NCBI RefSeq assembly: GCF_017811755.1
Contig: NZ_JADDJF010000007.1
Coordinates: 91,821 to 155,820 of the forward strand
From: Pararhodobacter sp. SW119
GTDB lineage: Bacteria > Pseudomonadota > Alphaproteobacteria > Rhodobacterales > Rhodobacteraceae
Length of the DNA stretch: 64,000 bases
Direction of reading: 5' to 3'
In this document: positions 16,910 through 25,693 of the stretch, one piece after another
Numbering within the stretch: the stretch's first letter is position 1
Layout: the number at the start of each line of letters is the position of its first letter
Notes under the pieces: model-generated
The model's input: only the letters and a program-made list of their open reading frames with translations
Told to the model about the DNA's origin: nothing
Databases searched by the model: none
Position numbers and translations under genes: made by a program

Positions 16910-17839
16910 ATGCACCCAGCCACCGACCGCCGCCCCCGCAGTTTCCAGGAGATCATCCTGCGCCTGCAGTCCTACTGGGCGGGGCAGGGCTGCGCGATCC
17001 TGCAGCCCTACGACATCGAGGTCGGCGCCGGCACCTTCCACCCGGCCACGACCCTGCGCGCGCTGGGATCGAAGCCCTGGGCCGCGGCCTATGTCCAGCC
17101 CTCGCGCCGCCCCACCGACGGCCGCTATGGCGAGAACCCCAACCGCCTGCAGCACTACTACCAGTACCAGGTGATCATCAAACCCTCGCCCCCCGACCTG
17201 CAGGACCTCTACCTCGGCTCACTCCGCGCCATCGGCATCGACGACACCCTCCACGACATCCGCTTTGTCGAGGATGACTGGGAATCCCCCACCCTCGGCG
17301 CCTGGGGCCTGGGGTGGGAGGTCTGGTGCGACGGCATGGAGGTCAGCCAGTTCACCTATTTCCAGCAGGTCGGCGGCCACGACTGCCGCCCCGTCTCGGG
17401 CGAGTTGACCTACGGGCTGGAACGCCTGGCGATGTACGTCCTCGGCGTCGATCACGTCATGGACATGCCGTTCAACGACCCGGGCGCGCCGCAACCCCTG
17501 ACCTACGGCGACATCTTCCGCCAGACCGAGCGGGAATATTCCCGCTGGAACTTCGACATCGCCGATATCGACACGCTCTTCCAGCACTTCAAGGACGCCG
17601 AGGCCGAGTGCGAACGCACCCTCGCCGCGCCCGAAACCGACAGCGCCGGCCGCCGCATCACCATGGCGCACCCGGCCTATGACCAGTGCATCAAGGCCAG
17701 CCACATCTTCAACCTCTTGGACGCGCGCGGCGTGATCTCGGTCACCGAACGGCAGGCCTATATCGCCCGCGTCCGCACCCTGGCGAAGAAATGCGCCGAT
17801 GCCTTCGTGATGACCGAGGCCGGCGGGGCCGCGGCGTGA
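16910..17839 (+). CDS. glyQ: Glycine--tRNA ligase, alpha subunit
   Basis: A 309-residue alpha subunit of the bacterial alpha2beta2 glycyl-tRNA synthetase, carrying the class II catalytic core that activates glycine. Recognisable segments include [42 protein letters not shown] and [13 protein letters not shown]. Its stop codon overlaps the GTG start of the following small gene, and glyS comes third, so the locus is glyQ - anchor protein - glyS. Length and termini are normal. Confidence 0.98.
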   Translation: MHPATDRRPRSFQEIILRLQSYWAGQGCAILQPYDIEVGAGTFHPATTLRALGSKPWAAAYVQPSRRPTDGRYGENPNRLQHYYQYQVIIKPSPPDLQDLYLGSLRAIGIDDTLHDIRFVEDDWESPTLGAWGLGWEVWCDGMEVSQFTYFQQVGGHDCRPVSGELTYGLERLAMYVLGVDHVMDMPFNDPGAPQPLTYGDIFRQTEREYSRWNFDIADIDTLFQHFKDAEAECERTLAAPETDSAGRRITMAHPAYDQCIKASHIFNLLDARGVISVTERQAYIARVRTLAKKCADAFVMTEAGGAAA

Positions 17840-18333
17840 CCGGACGCATCGTGGTCGTCGTGCTGGTTCTGGCCGGTGTCCTGTCGGGCGGCGCGATGTA
17901 CTATTTCCAGGTCTGGGGCCTCTACGACCCGCTGCCCCCCACCGACCGCCTGACCGTCGCCACGCCGGACGGCCCGGCCGATCTGGCCGTCACCGACTTC
18001 CGCGGCATCGACTCGGACAGCTCGCCCCTGCGCCGCCGCGCCTGCTTCCGGCTCCACGCGGCCGAGGGGCTGATCGAGCACCCCGCGCCCGAACCGCTCA
18101 ACGCGCCGCGCTGGTTCGACTGCTTCGACGCCGCCGCGATCGGCGGCGACCTCGCCCAGGGCCGCGCCACCGCCTACCTGGTCGAGGGCGACTTCGCCTG
18201 GGGCTTCGACCGCGTCATGGCCGTCTACCCCGACGGCGCCGCCTACCTCTGGAACCAGATGAACACCTGCGGCCGCGCGCATTTCGACGGCCGCGACCTG
18301 CCGCCGGGCTGCCCGCCCGCACCTGAAAGCTGA
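17836..18333 (+). CDS. Membrane-anchored protein between glyQ and glyS (DUF6446-like)
   Basis: A 165-residue protein with one N-terminal transmembrane helix ([20 protein letters not shown]) and a periplasmic domain. The domain contains [29 protein letters not shown] and [18 protein letters not shown], with several cysteines that may form disulfides. I recall this as DUF6446, a Rhodobacterales family at exactly this place. The GTG start overlaps the glyQ stop and glyS follows after 17 bases, so it is co-transcribed with the synthetase, though no link to tRNA charging is known. Confidence 0.8.
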   Translation: MTGRIVVVVLVLAGVLSGGAMYYFQVWGLYDPLPPTDRLTVATPDGPADLAVTDFRGIDSDSSPLRRRACFRLHAAEGLIEHPAPEPLNAPRWFDCFDAAAIGGDLAQGRATAYLVEGDFAWGFDRVMAVYPDGAAYLWNQMNTCGRAHFDGRDLPPGCPPAPES

Positions 18334-18350
18334 TCTGCGAAAGCCCGACC

Positions 18351-20582
18351 ATGCCCGACGTCCTGATCGAACTCTTTTCCGAGGAAATTCCCGCCCGGAT
18401 GCAGGCTCGCGCCGGCGAGGACCTGAAGCGCCTGGTCACCGACGGCCTGGTCGAGGGGGGGCTGACCTACGCCCACGCCCACGCCTTCGCCGCCCCCCGC
18501 CGCCTTGCGCTGGCCATCGAGGGGCTGAGCGCGCAAAGCCCGACCCTGACCGAGGAACGCAAGGGCCCCAAACTCGACGCCCCGCAAAAGGCCCTCGACG
18601 GCTTCCTGCGCGCCACCGGCCTGACCCTCGACGACCTGACCACGCAGGACGACAAGAAGGGCGCCTTCTACCTCGCGCGCATCACCCGCCCCGGCCGCCC
18701 CGCCGCCGCGATCCTGGCCGAGGTGCTGGAGCACGCGATCCGCACGTTCCCCTGGCCGAAATCCATGCGCTGGGGCGCGGGCAGCCTGCGCTGGGTGCGC
18801 CCACTCCACTCGATCCTCTGCATCCTGACGACCGAAGCGGGCGCGGAGGTCGTGGATCTGGAGGTGGACGGCATCCGCGCCGACGACACCACGCGCGGCC
18901 ATCGCTTCATGGCGCCCAACGCGTTTTCCGTAACGGGTTTCGAGGATTACGCGGCAAAGCTCAAGCGCGCCTTCGTCACCCTCGACCCCGACACGCGGGC
19001 GGAGGCGATCCTTTCCGACGCCGAGAACCGCGCCTTCGCCATGGGCCTGGAACTGGTCGAGGACCGCGCCCTTCTGGCCGAGATCGCGGGGCTGGTCGAA
19101 TGGCCCGTGGTGCTGGTCGGCCAGATCGACGCCGACTTCCTCGACCTGCCGCCCGAGGTGCTGCAAACCTCGATGCGCGAACACCAGAAGTTCCTCTCCC
19201 TGCGCGACCCCAAGCGCGACCAGATCACCCATTTCGTCACCGTCGCCAACCGCGAGACCGCCGATCAGGGCGCGACCATCCTCGCCGGCAACCAGAAGGT
19301 GCTGGCCGCGCGCCTGTCGGACGCCAAATTCTTCTGGGACAACGACTTGCGGGTTGTGTCCGAGAAGGGACTCGAAGGCATGGCCGCCGGCCTCGCCAAC
19401 GTCACCTTCCATGGGCAACTCGGCACCCAGGCCGACCGCATCGCCCGGATCGAGGCGCTGGCGCGCGAAATCGCCCCCCTCGTCGGCGCGCAACCCGACC
19501 TCGCCGCCGAGGCCGCCCGCATCGCCAAGGCCGACCTGCAATCGGCGATGGTCGGCGAGTTCCCCGAACTGCAAGGCACGATGGGCACCTACTACGCCCG
19601 CGCCGCCGGCCATTCCGACGCCGTCGCGCAAGCCTGCAAGACCCACTACCAACCCCTCGGCCCCTCGGACGACGTGCCCACCGATCCGGTGGCCGTCGCT
19701 GTCGCGCTCGCGGACAAGATCGACACGCTGACGGGCTTCTGGGCAATCGACGAGAAGCCCACTGGGTCAAAGGACCCCTATGCGCTGCGGCGCGCGGCTC
19801 TGGGGGTTATTCGGTTGGTTTTAGGAAATGCGGTACGGATGCCGCTTCTTCACGTCTTCGATCACACGTATCAGCGGCGAGTAATCGAACAAGAACGACA
19901 GCACGCTTTCGAGGTGCAGGAAGCTCGGGAGAACTTTGAGAGACTTAGCGGATTGACCGTGAAGAGCACCGAAAATGCCAAGTTCATAATTGATACTGGT
20001 TACACTCAAACGAACTTCTTCGACTTCAACACTGCTGAGATGCATTCTGCTATTGCTTCTAGCTTGGTCAATTTCATTCACGACCGTCTGAAAGTCCACC
20101 TCCGCGAGCAGGGCATCCGGCACGATGTCATCGACGCCTGCCTCGCCATGCCCGGCGCCGACGACCTGACGCTTCTGGTCAAACGGGCCGAGGCGCTCAG
20201 CGACTTCCTCAAGACCGAGGACGGCGAAAACCTCGTTCAGGGCTTCCGCCGCGCCAACAACATCCTGACCCAGGCCGAGGAAAAGGACGGCGTCGAATAC
20301 TCCTTCGGCCCCGAGCCGAAACTGGCCGAGACCGACGAGGAACGCGCCCTCTTCACCGCCCTCGACCGGGCCGAGGCCGCCATCGCCCCGGCAATGGCCG
20401 AGGAGGACTTCGCCGCCGCCATGCGCGCCATGGCCGGGCTGCGCGCGCCCATCGACGCCTTCTTCGAGGCGGTGCAGATCAACACCGACAACGCCATCCT
20501 GCGCCGCAACCGGCTGAACCTGCTGCACCGCATCCGCGCCACCTGCCTTCAGGTCGCCGACCTCACGCGGCTGGAGGGCTGA
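18351..20582 (+). CDS. glyS: Glycine--tRNA ligase, beta subunit, with a low-GC internal segment
   Basis: A 743-residue beta subunit that recognises tRNA-Gly. It starts with MPDVLIELFSEEIPARMQ, contains MREHQKFLSLRD and FFWDNDLRVVSEKGLEGM, then the HD-like region CKTHYQPLGPSDDVPTDP and the C-terminal anticodon-binding helices ending NRLNLLHRIR. It is about 50 residues longer than typical (around 690). The excess falls near residues 484-583, encoded by 19801-20100, where I count 47.7% G+C (143 of 300) against roughly two thirds on both sides. The frame is intact. Confidence 0.95.
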   Translation: MPDVLIELFSEEIPARMQARAGEDLKRLVTDGLVEGGLTYAHAHAFAAPRRLALAIEGLSAQSPTLTEERKGPKLDAPQKALDGFLRATGLTLDDLTTQDDKKGAFYLARITRPGRPAAAILAEVLEHAIRTFPWPKSMRWGAGSLRWVRPLHSILCILTTEAGAEVVDLEVDGIRADDTTRGHRFMAPNAFSVTGFEDYAAKLKRAFVTLDPDTRAEAILSDAENRAFAMGLELVEDRALLAEIAGLVEWPVVLVGQIDADFLDLPPEVLQTSMREHQKFLSLRDPKRDQITHFVTVANRETADQGATILAGNQKVLAARLSDAKFFWDNDLRVVSEKGLEGMAAGLANVTFHGQLGTQADRIARIEALAREIAPLVGAQPDLAAEAARIAKADLQSAMVGEFPELQGTMGTYYARAAGHSDAVAQACKTHYQPLGPSDDVPTDPVAVAVALADKIDTLTGFWAIDEKPTGSKDPYALRRAALGVIRLVLGNAVRMPLLHVFDHTYQRRVIEQERQHAFEVQEARENFERLSGLTVKSTENAKFIIDTGYTQTNFFDFNTAEMHSAIASSLVNFIHDRLKVHLREQGIRHDVIDACLAMPGADDLTLLVKRAEALSDFLKTEDGENLVQGFRRANNILTQAEEKDGVEYSFGPEPKLAETDEERALFTALDRAEAAIAPAMAEEDFAAAMRAMAGLRAPIDAFFEAVQINTDNAILRRNRLNLLHRIRATCLQVADLTRLEG

Positions 20583-20717
20583 GAGGGCCGCGCCGCCCGC
20601 CACCGGGCCGGCGCGGCGCCGGCCTCCGGCACCCCGCGACTTGCCGAAAATCCGCCTCCACCCGGCCCGCGGCGTCGTGCCGCGCCGGTTAACAGGTCCG
20701 ATGCGCAACGCTCGGAA

Positions 20718-20783
20718 CTGCCATACGTTTGCCATACGCTTGCCAGCCACTTGCCATACGCCTGCCAGCCACCTTGCCAGCGC
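20718..20783 (+). repeat. Array of six 11-bp units, copy 1
   Basis: Six consecutive 11-bp units of the form YTGCCA-KMCRC: CTGCCATACGT, TTGCCATACGC, TTGCCAGCCAC, TTGCCATACGC, CTGCCAGCCAC, then a slightly shifted CTTGCCAGCGC. The period is one helical turn. The same units in the same order recur on the opposite strand at 51509-51574. It lies 35 bases upstream of the predicted ppdK promoter. Confidence 0.85.
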
Positions 20784-20817
20784 CCCGGAACCCCTTTCAT
20801 CCACCTGATTTCTGCAC

Positions 20818-20845
20818 TTGCACGGTGCGCCCAAACCCCTATCTT
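20818..20845 (+). promoter_or_regulatory. Predicted promoter of the ppdK-like gene
   Basis: TTGCAC (20818-20823), 16 bases, TATCTT (20840-20845). Transcription would start near 20852, 13 bases before the ATG. Confidence 0.4.
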
Positions 20846-20864
20846 GCCCGGGTCAGGAGTCCCC

Positions 20865-23438
20865 ATGCCCACCCGCACAACCGCCCGGTCCTACGTCGAT
20901 TTCACCGAGATCACGCACTCCGCCCCGATCTCGTTGCGAAGCCACGGCTGGCGGGCTAAGTGCTTGCAAAGATTGCTTCGTCTGGACCTGCCGGTGCCCC
21001 GGACCATCTCCCTGTCGTTCGACGCCGTGCACGCCATCGCCGCCGGCCACATGCCCAACATGTCCGCCCTCCTCGGCCGGTTCGAAGCCGGGCAACTTCT
21101 GTCGGTCCGCCCCAGTTCCGAAAACCCCGACTGGGGCGGCCCCGGCGCCCTCCTCAACATCGGCATCAACGACGAACGCCACGAAACCATCGCCACCCGC
21201 TATGGCGAACCCGTCGCCACAGCCCTCTATTTGCGGTTCGTGCAGGCCTACGCACAGCATGTTGCGCGCCTCGACCCCGATCTGTTCGAGGCGGTGGAGC
21301 CCAGCCGCGCCGCCCTGAAGGCGGCGCTGCGCGATTATGCCGCCGAAATGGAGGAACCCTTTCCCCAGGACCCCGCGCGCCAGCTGACCGAGGTGCTGCG
21401 CTCGATGGCGCGGGCCTGGGACGGCACCTCGGCGCGGCTATTGCGCCAGGCCAAGGGCGCCCCGATCGAGGCCGGGCTAGGCCTGGTGGTGCAGGCGATG
21501 GCCGGCGGCTTCGGCACCGGCGACAGCGGCGCCGGCGTGATCCAGTTCATCGACCCGGTGTCCGGCGCGCCGCAGATCACCGGCCGCTACGCGATCCACG
21601 GTCAGGGGCGCGAGTCGGTAGCGAACAACCCGCAGGCGATCTACCTGCGCCGGGACCGCCGCGGCCCCTCGCTCGAGGAACAGCACCCCGCGGTGTTCGA
21701 GCAGCTTCTGCGCCACAACGCCGTCTGCCGCGAAAAGCTGCGCGAGGAGATGCAGATCGAGTTCACCATAGAGGACGGCACCCTCTGGGTGATCGACGCG
21801 CTGAAGGTGCCCCGCTCAAGCCGCGCCGCCGTCGCCGTCGCCGTCCGGCTGGCCGAGGATGAGATCATCACCCGCAAGGAAGCGCTGATGCGCGTGAAGC
21901 CCCGCGCGCTGTCGGAACTGCTGCACCGGCAGGTCGATCCGCGCGGCACCCGCGACGTGATCGCGCACGGCATCGCCGCCAGCCCCGGCGCGGCGACCGG
22001 CCGGATAGTCTTCACCTCCAGCGCCGCGCAGGCGGCGGCGTCGCGGGGCGAGGATTGCATCCTGGTGCGCCGCGAAACCTCGCCCGAGGATATCCGCGGC
22101 ATGCATGCCGCCGTCGGCGTCCTCACCGAACGCGGCGGCATGACCAGCCACGCCGCGGTGATCGGCCGCGGCCTGGGCCTGCCCTGCATCGTCGGCGCGA
22201 ACGGCATCCGCATCGACGCCCGCACGCGTGAGGTCCTCGCCGGCGGCCGCACGTTCAGCGAGGGCGACACGATCACCGTCGACGGCAGCACCGGCCAGGT
22301 TCTGGCCGGCGCGGTCGACCTGCTGGAACCCGCCCTCGACGGGCCGTTCCACACGCTCCTCGACTGGGCCGATGCGCTTTGCGACATCGGCATCCGCGCC
22401 AATGCCGACACGCCCGCCGATGCCCGCATCGCGCGCGATTTCAATGCCGCCGGCATCGGGCTTTGCCGGACCGAGCACATGTTCTTCGAAAACGACCGCC
22501 TGACCGTCATGCGCGAGATGATCTTTGCCGACGACGCGCAGGACAGGGCCGCGGCGCTGGAACGCCTGCTGCCCATGCAGCGCACCGATTTCGTCGAGCT
22601 GTTCCGCATCATGCAGGGCCTGCCGGTCTGCATTCGCCTGTTCGACCCGCCCCTGCACGAGTTCCTGCCGCACACGCGCGACGGGATGCGGCAACTCGCC
22701 GACGCGCTGGACAAGCCGCTGTCCCTGGTCGTGCGCCGGGCCGAGGATCTGGCAGAATTCAACCCGATGCTGGGCATGCGCGGCGTCCGCCTGGGCATCG
22801 CCATGCCCGAGATCTACGAGATGCAGGCCCGCGCCATCTTCGAGGCCACGATCGAGGTCGGGCGCACCGGCCAGCCTGTCGTTCCCGAGATCATGATCCC
22901 GCTTGTGTCGGCCGTGCGCGAGGTTGAACTGGTCAAGGCCCGGATCGATGCCGTGGCGGCCGCCGTGCGCGTGGCCAAGGGGCAGGATTTCGACTACCGG
23001 CTGGGGGTCATGGTCGAAACCCCGCGCGCCGCGCTGCGCGCGGGGGAGATCGCGCAGCATTCCGCGTTCCTGTCGTTCGGGACCAACGACCTGACGCAGA
23101 TGACCTACGGGCTCAGCCGCGACGACGCCGGGCGCTTCATGTCCTACTACGTGCAGAACGGCGTCTTTGCCGAAGACCCGTTTCACCGGCTCGATACCGA
23201 AGGGGTGGGCGAGCTTCTGCATATCGCGGCGGCGCGCGGCCGGGCGGTGCGCAGCGACCTGACGCTGTCGATTTGCGGCGAACACGGCGGCGACCCCGAT
23301 TCGATCGCCTTCTGCCGGGCGGCAGGGTTCGATTACGTGTCCTGTTCGCCCTTTCGGGTGCCCGTGGCGCGTCTCGCGGCGGCTCAACTCACGATTGTTG
23401 GGCGCGAGGCCGATAATCCGATGCCGGACCTGCGCTGA
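20865..23438 (+). CDS. ppdK: Pyruvate, phosphate dikinase-type enzyme
   Basis: An 857-residue PEP-utilising enzyme with an ATP-grasp-like N-terminal part, a central phosphohistidine domain with His429 in GGMTSHAAVIGRGLG, and a C-terminal TIM barrel with catalytic Cys804 in CGEHGG plus FGTNDLTQMTYG. Together these interconvert PEP and pyruvate with ATP, AMP, phosphate and pyrophosphate. The first 60 residues are unusual: the common GxKGxNLAEM nucleotide-binding start reads HGWRAKCLQRLLRLDLPVP, so ATP-side activity deserves testing. AGGAG precedes ATG 20865. A ppdK gene after glyS is a familiar Rhodobacteraceae order. Confidence 0.88.
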   Translation: MPTRTTARSYVDFTEITHSAPISLRSHGWRAKCLQRLLRLDLPVPRTISLSFDAVHAIAAGHMPNMSALLGRFEAGQLLSVRPSSENPDWGGPGALLNIGINDERHETIATRYGEPVATALYLRFVQAYAQHVARLDPDLFEAVEPSRAALKAALRDYAAEMEEPFPQDPARQLTEVLRSMARAWDGTSARLLRQAKGAPIEAGLGLVVQAMAGGFGTGDSGAGVIQFIDPVSGAPQITGRYAIHGQGRESVANNPQAIYLRRDRRGPSLEEQHPAVFEQLLRHNAVCREKLREEMQIEFTIEDGTLWVIDALKVPRSSRAAVAVAVRLAEDEIITRKEALMRVKPRALSELLHRQVDPRGTRDVIAHGIAASPGAATGRIVFTSSAAQAAASRGEDCILVRRETSPEDIRGMHAAVGVLTERGGMTSHAAVIGRGLGLPCIVGANGIRIDARTREVLAGGRTFSEGDTITVDGSTGQVLAGAVDLLEPALDGPFHTLLDWADALCDIGIRANADTPADARIARDFNAAGIGLCRTEHMFFENDRLTVMREMIFADDAQDRAAALERLLPMQRTDFVELFRIMQGLPVCIRLFDPPLHEFLPHTRDGMRQLADALDKPLSLVVRRAEDLAEFNPMLGMRGVRLGIAMPEIYEMQARAIFEATIEVGRTGQPVVPEIMIPLVSAVREVELVKARIDAVAAAVRVAKGQDFDYRLGVMVETPRAALRAGEIAQHSAFLSFGTNDLTQMTYGLSRDDAGRFMSYYVQNGVFAEDPFHRLDTEGVGELLHIAAARGRAVRSDLTLSICGEHGGDPDSIAFCRAAGFDYVSCSPFRVPVARLAAAQLTIVGREADNPMPDLR

Positions 23439-23725
23439 CTGGCGAGAGCGCCATTTTCAGGGACTTGGAATTGTCAAGGTGGCTCGGCGGAAAATCGCGT
23501 GGGGGTTGCGGCCCGCCGCGCCGGTCGGCGTAAACCTGCCGACGGAAATCCGTCAATCTTTACCAATCGGCCCGGCTGGCGTATCCGCCTCTGGTCTGAC
23601 ACGAGCGTGCCTGGGGGGCTGCCTGTCTACGACAATCAACATGACCCGGAACGCGCGGATCGCGCGGGGTCTCCGGACTGTCAATTCGTCCGGATGCACC
23701 GATGGGCTGTAAGGAGTCGAACACG

Positions 23726-24382
23726 ATGCAAGGTCACCTGTTGTCCCTGTCCGCCATGGCGGCGGCGGCGGTCTCATTCACTGTGTCCGGTCCTGTCGCG
23801 GTCGCGGCCGGGACAACCTATCAGGAACATCTTGCCGCCGCGCTGATGACCGAACGCGAGGCGATCCGCACGCTGCCGCCCGCCGTTCTGCAGCGCGCCG
23901 CAGCGACCGCAGAGGCGCCCACCGTGCCGATGACGCGCCGCGATCTGATGCGCCAGCAGGTTACGCTGGCCGGCAACGGCGAGTTCCAGTGCCTTCAGCA
24001 AGCGATCTATCACGAAGCGCGCGGTGAAGCCCTGGCCGGTCAGTTCGCGGTGGCCGAGGTGATCCTCAACCGCGTCGACGCCGGCAACTTTCCGGGCTCG
24101 GTCTGCGGCGTCGTGAACCAAGGCGCCAGCAGCGGTCGCGCCTGCCAATTCAGCTATGCCTGCAACGGCAGTTCGCTGTCGATGGGTGAACGCGGGGCAA
24201 GGGAACTGGCAGCGCGGATCTCGCAGGTCATGCTGTCGGGCGCGCCGCGGGAGTTGACCGACGGTGCCACCCATTTCCACGCCCGCCACGTCAACCCGCG
24301 GTGGGCTCGGGTCTACGAGCGTACCGCCCAGATCGGCGCGCATCTCTTCTATCGCCAGCCGGTGCAGGTCACCAGCAACTGA
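23726..24382 (+). CDS. Cell wall hydrolase, SleB family
   Basis: A 218-residue exported protein: signal peptide to about residue 28 (VAVAAG), then a low-complexity helical stretch. The Hydrolase_2 domain contains CLQQAIYHEARGE with the likely catalytic Glu, AVAEVILNRVDAGNFPGSVCGVV, CQFSYACNG and GATHFHARHVNPRWA. SleB-type enzymes are lytic transglycosylases; in non-sporulating alphaproteobacteria they remodel peptidoglycan. AAGGAG lies 9 bases before ATG 23726. The 287 bases upstream hold no gene, only its presumed promoter. Confidence 0.88.
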   Translation: MQGHLLSLSAMAAAAVSFTVSGPVAVAAGTTYQEHLAAALMTEREAIRTLPPAVLQRAAATAEAPTVPMTRRDLMRQQVTLAGNGEFQCLQQAIYHEARGEALAGQFAVAEVILNRVDAGNFPGSVCGVVNQGASSGRACQFSYACNGSSLSMGERGARELAARISQVMLSGAPRELTDGATHFHARHVNPRWARVYERTAQIGAHLFYRQPVQVTSN

Positions 24383-24482
24383 CGCTCACGCCGCTACAGG
24401 GCCGCGTCATGCCGCCTTTGGGCTGGGCGAAAGTCGCGCGCTGCGTTAGAGCGGGACCGGAGCATTTCCACGGACCCGCGCC

Positions 24483-25403
24483 ATGTCGACCGAAATCCAC
24501 CTCGCTTTCGCCCATCCCGAGGAACGCGCCGAGGCGACCGCCTCGGCCGATCCGCGCGACCGGATCTCGGTCCGCGACTGGCCGGTCGAGGCCGAGATCG
24601 GCGCGTTTCAGGCCGAACGCGGGCATACCCAGCGGCTTCTCTTCAATGTCGTGGTCGAGGTGCGCCCGCAATCGGGGCCGCTGGACGACGACGTCGACCG
24701 CATCCTGTCCTACGACCGGATCACCGAAGCGATCGGCGATGCGCTGGCTGTCGAGCGGCTGAACCTGCTGGAAACCCTGGCCGAGCGCGTCGCCGAGCGC
24801 ATCCTGGCCGAGCCGCGCGCGATGCGCGCCTTCGTGCGGGTGGAGAAGCTGGATCGCGGCCCCGGCGCGCTGGGGGTCGAGATCGTGCGCGCCCGCGCTG
24901 CGGCGCCGGTCCGGCAGGTGCAGGACGACGGGACCGACCAGGCGCTGCATCCGCTGGTCGTCTACCTGGACAACGCCATGATCGACGCGCCGGATCTTGG
25001 CGCGCGGCTGGATGCGCTGGAAGCGCGGGGCGCGCCGGTGGTGCTGTGTGTCGGCTGCCCGCCGATGGAGGCGCCGCAGGTCGCCGCGAAGGCGGTGCAG
25101 CGGCGCATCGACTTGCTGGCGATCGAGCAGAACGCCTGGCGGCTGGCGGCGCGCGACCGGCGATGCGTGGTGACCGCCAGCCGGACCGAGATTGATTGGG
25201 CGATCCGGCAGGGCCACACCATCGTCTGGGCGCCCTCGAAAGTGGTTCTGGACACGCCCGACGGGCCGCTGGACCGCGCCCATGACGGGGCCGCGTTGAC
25301 GCTGTGGCTGGCCGAGACACTGGCGGCGCGGGGCGTCATCGTCCCGAAGGGCACGCGCCTGCCGGCGGGAAGCCGCGTGCCGGTCGAAACCGTGTCCGAT
25401 TGA
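24483..25403 (+). CDS. folB: Dihydroneopterin aldolase fused to an unassigned C-terminal domain
   Basis: A 306-residue protein. Residues about 25-135 are a FolB domain (VRDWPVEAEIGAFQAERGHT, LLFNVVVEV, LNLLETLAERVAERILAEP, AFVRVEKLD), which makes 6-hydroxymethyl-dihydropterin in folate synthesis. Ordinary FolB has about 120 residues. The remaining 170 (from LHPLVVYLDNAMIDAPDLGA through VVTASRTEIDWAIRQGHTIV) were not recognised; the alternating strands and helices suggest a Rossmann-like or PIN-like alpha/beta domain. The gene precedes folP, separated by 290 bases that include repeat element E. Confidence 0.82.
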   Translation: MSTEIHLAFAHPEERAEATASADPRDRISVRDWPVEAEIGAFQAERGHTQRLLFNVVVEVRPQSGPLDDDVDRILSYDRITEAIGDALAVERLNLLETLAERVAERILAEPRAMRAFVRVEKLDRGPGALGVEIVRARAAAPVRQVQDDGTDQALHPLVVYLDNAMIDAPDLGARLDALEARGAPVVLCVGCPPMEAPQVAAKAVQRRIDLLAIEQNAWRLAARDRRCVVTASRTEIDWAIRQGHTIVWAPSKVVLDTPDGPLDRAHDGAALTLWLAETLAARGVIVPKGTRLPAGSRVPVETVSD

Positions 25404-25462
25404 GCCCCGAAACCCGCCCCCTCCGGTATCCCAAACGGCCCGGAGACGACGCAATCCGGGGC

Positions 25463-25532
25463 GTCCGCATGCGGACCGAAGATCAAGATATTGATATAAT
25501 ATATAAAAAAGCGTGATCTTAACCTGAGCGAA
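25463..25532 (+). repeat. Palindrome/TTAACC element, copy E
   Basis: GTCCGCATGCGGAC (perfect over 14 bp, 25463-25476), 42 very AT-rich bases, TTAACC (25519-25524), four bases, CGAA (25529-25532). The last 25 bases up to TTAACC (25500-25524) match copy D at 23 positions. This is the only copy lying between genes of the same direction (folB and folP); it may also influence folP expression, as the spacer contains TATAAT. Confidence 0.7.
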
Positions 25533-25693
25533 GCCTTTTTCTTGCGTCCGTTTCGGGCGCGCCGGGGTGGTTGTACCGAGCGCCGCGTATCCAGCCTTGA
25601 GGACGCACCTGGACCGCGCGATTCCACCTCCGCACTGCTGCCACGCGCTTTGGCCCCTTGCGCGAAACACGCGCTTTGGCATAGCCACGCGGC

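Noticed and set aside
20718..20783. The 11-bp arrays as a CRISPR-like array
   Set aside because: Units are contiguous and too short, with no spacers and no cas genes.
25463..25510. Tiny frame MRTEDQDIDIIYKKA spanning element E
   Set aside because: Fifteen codons without a ribosome binding site, explained by the AT-rich spacer; copy D does not encode a similar peptide.
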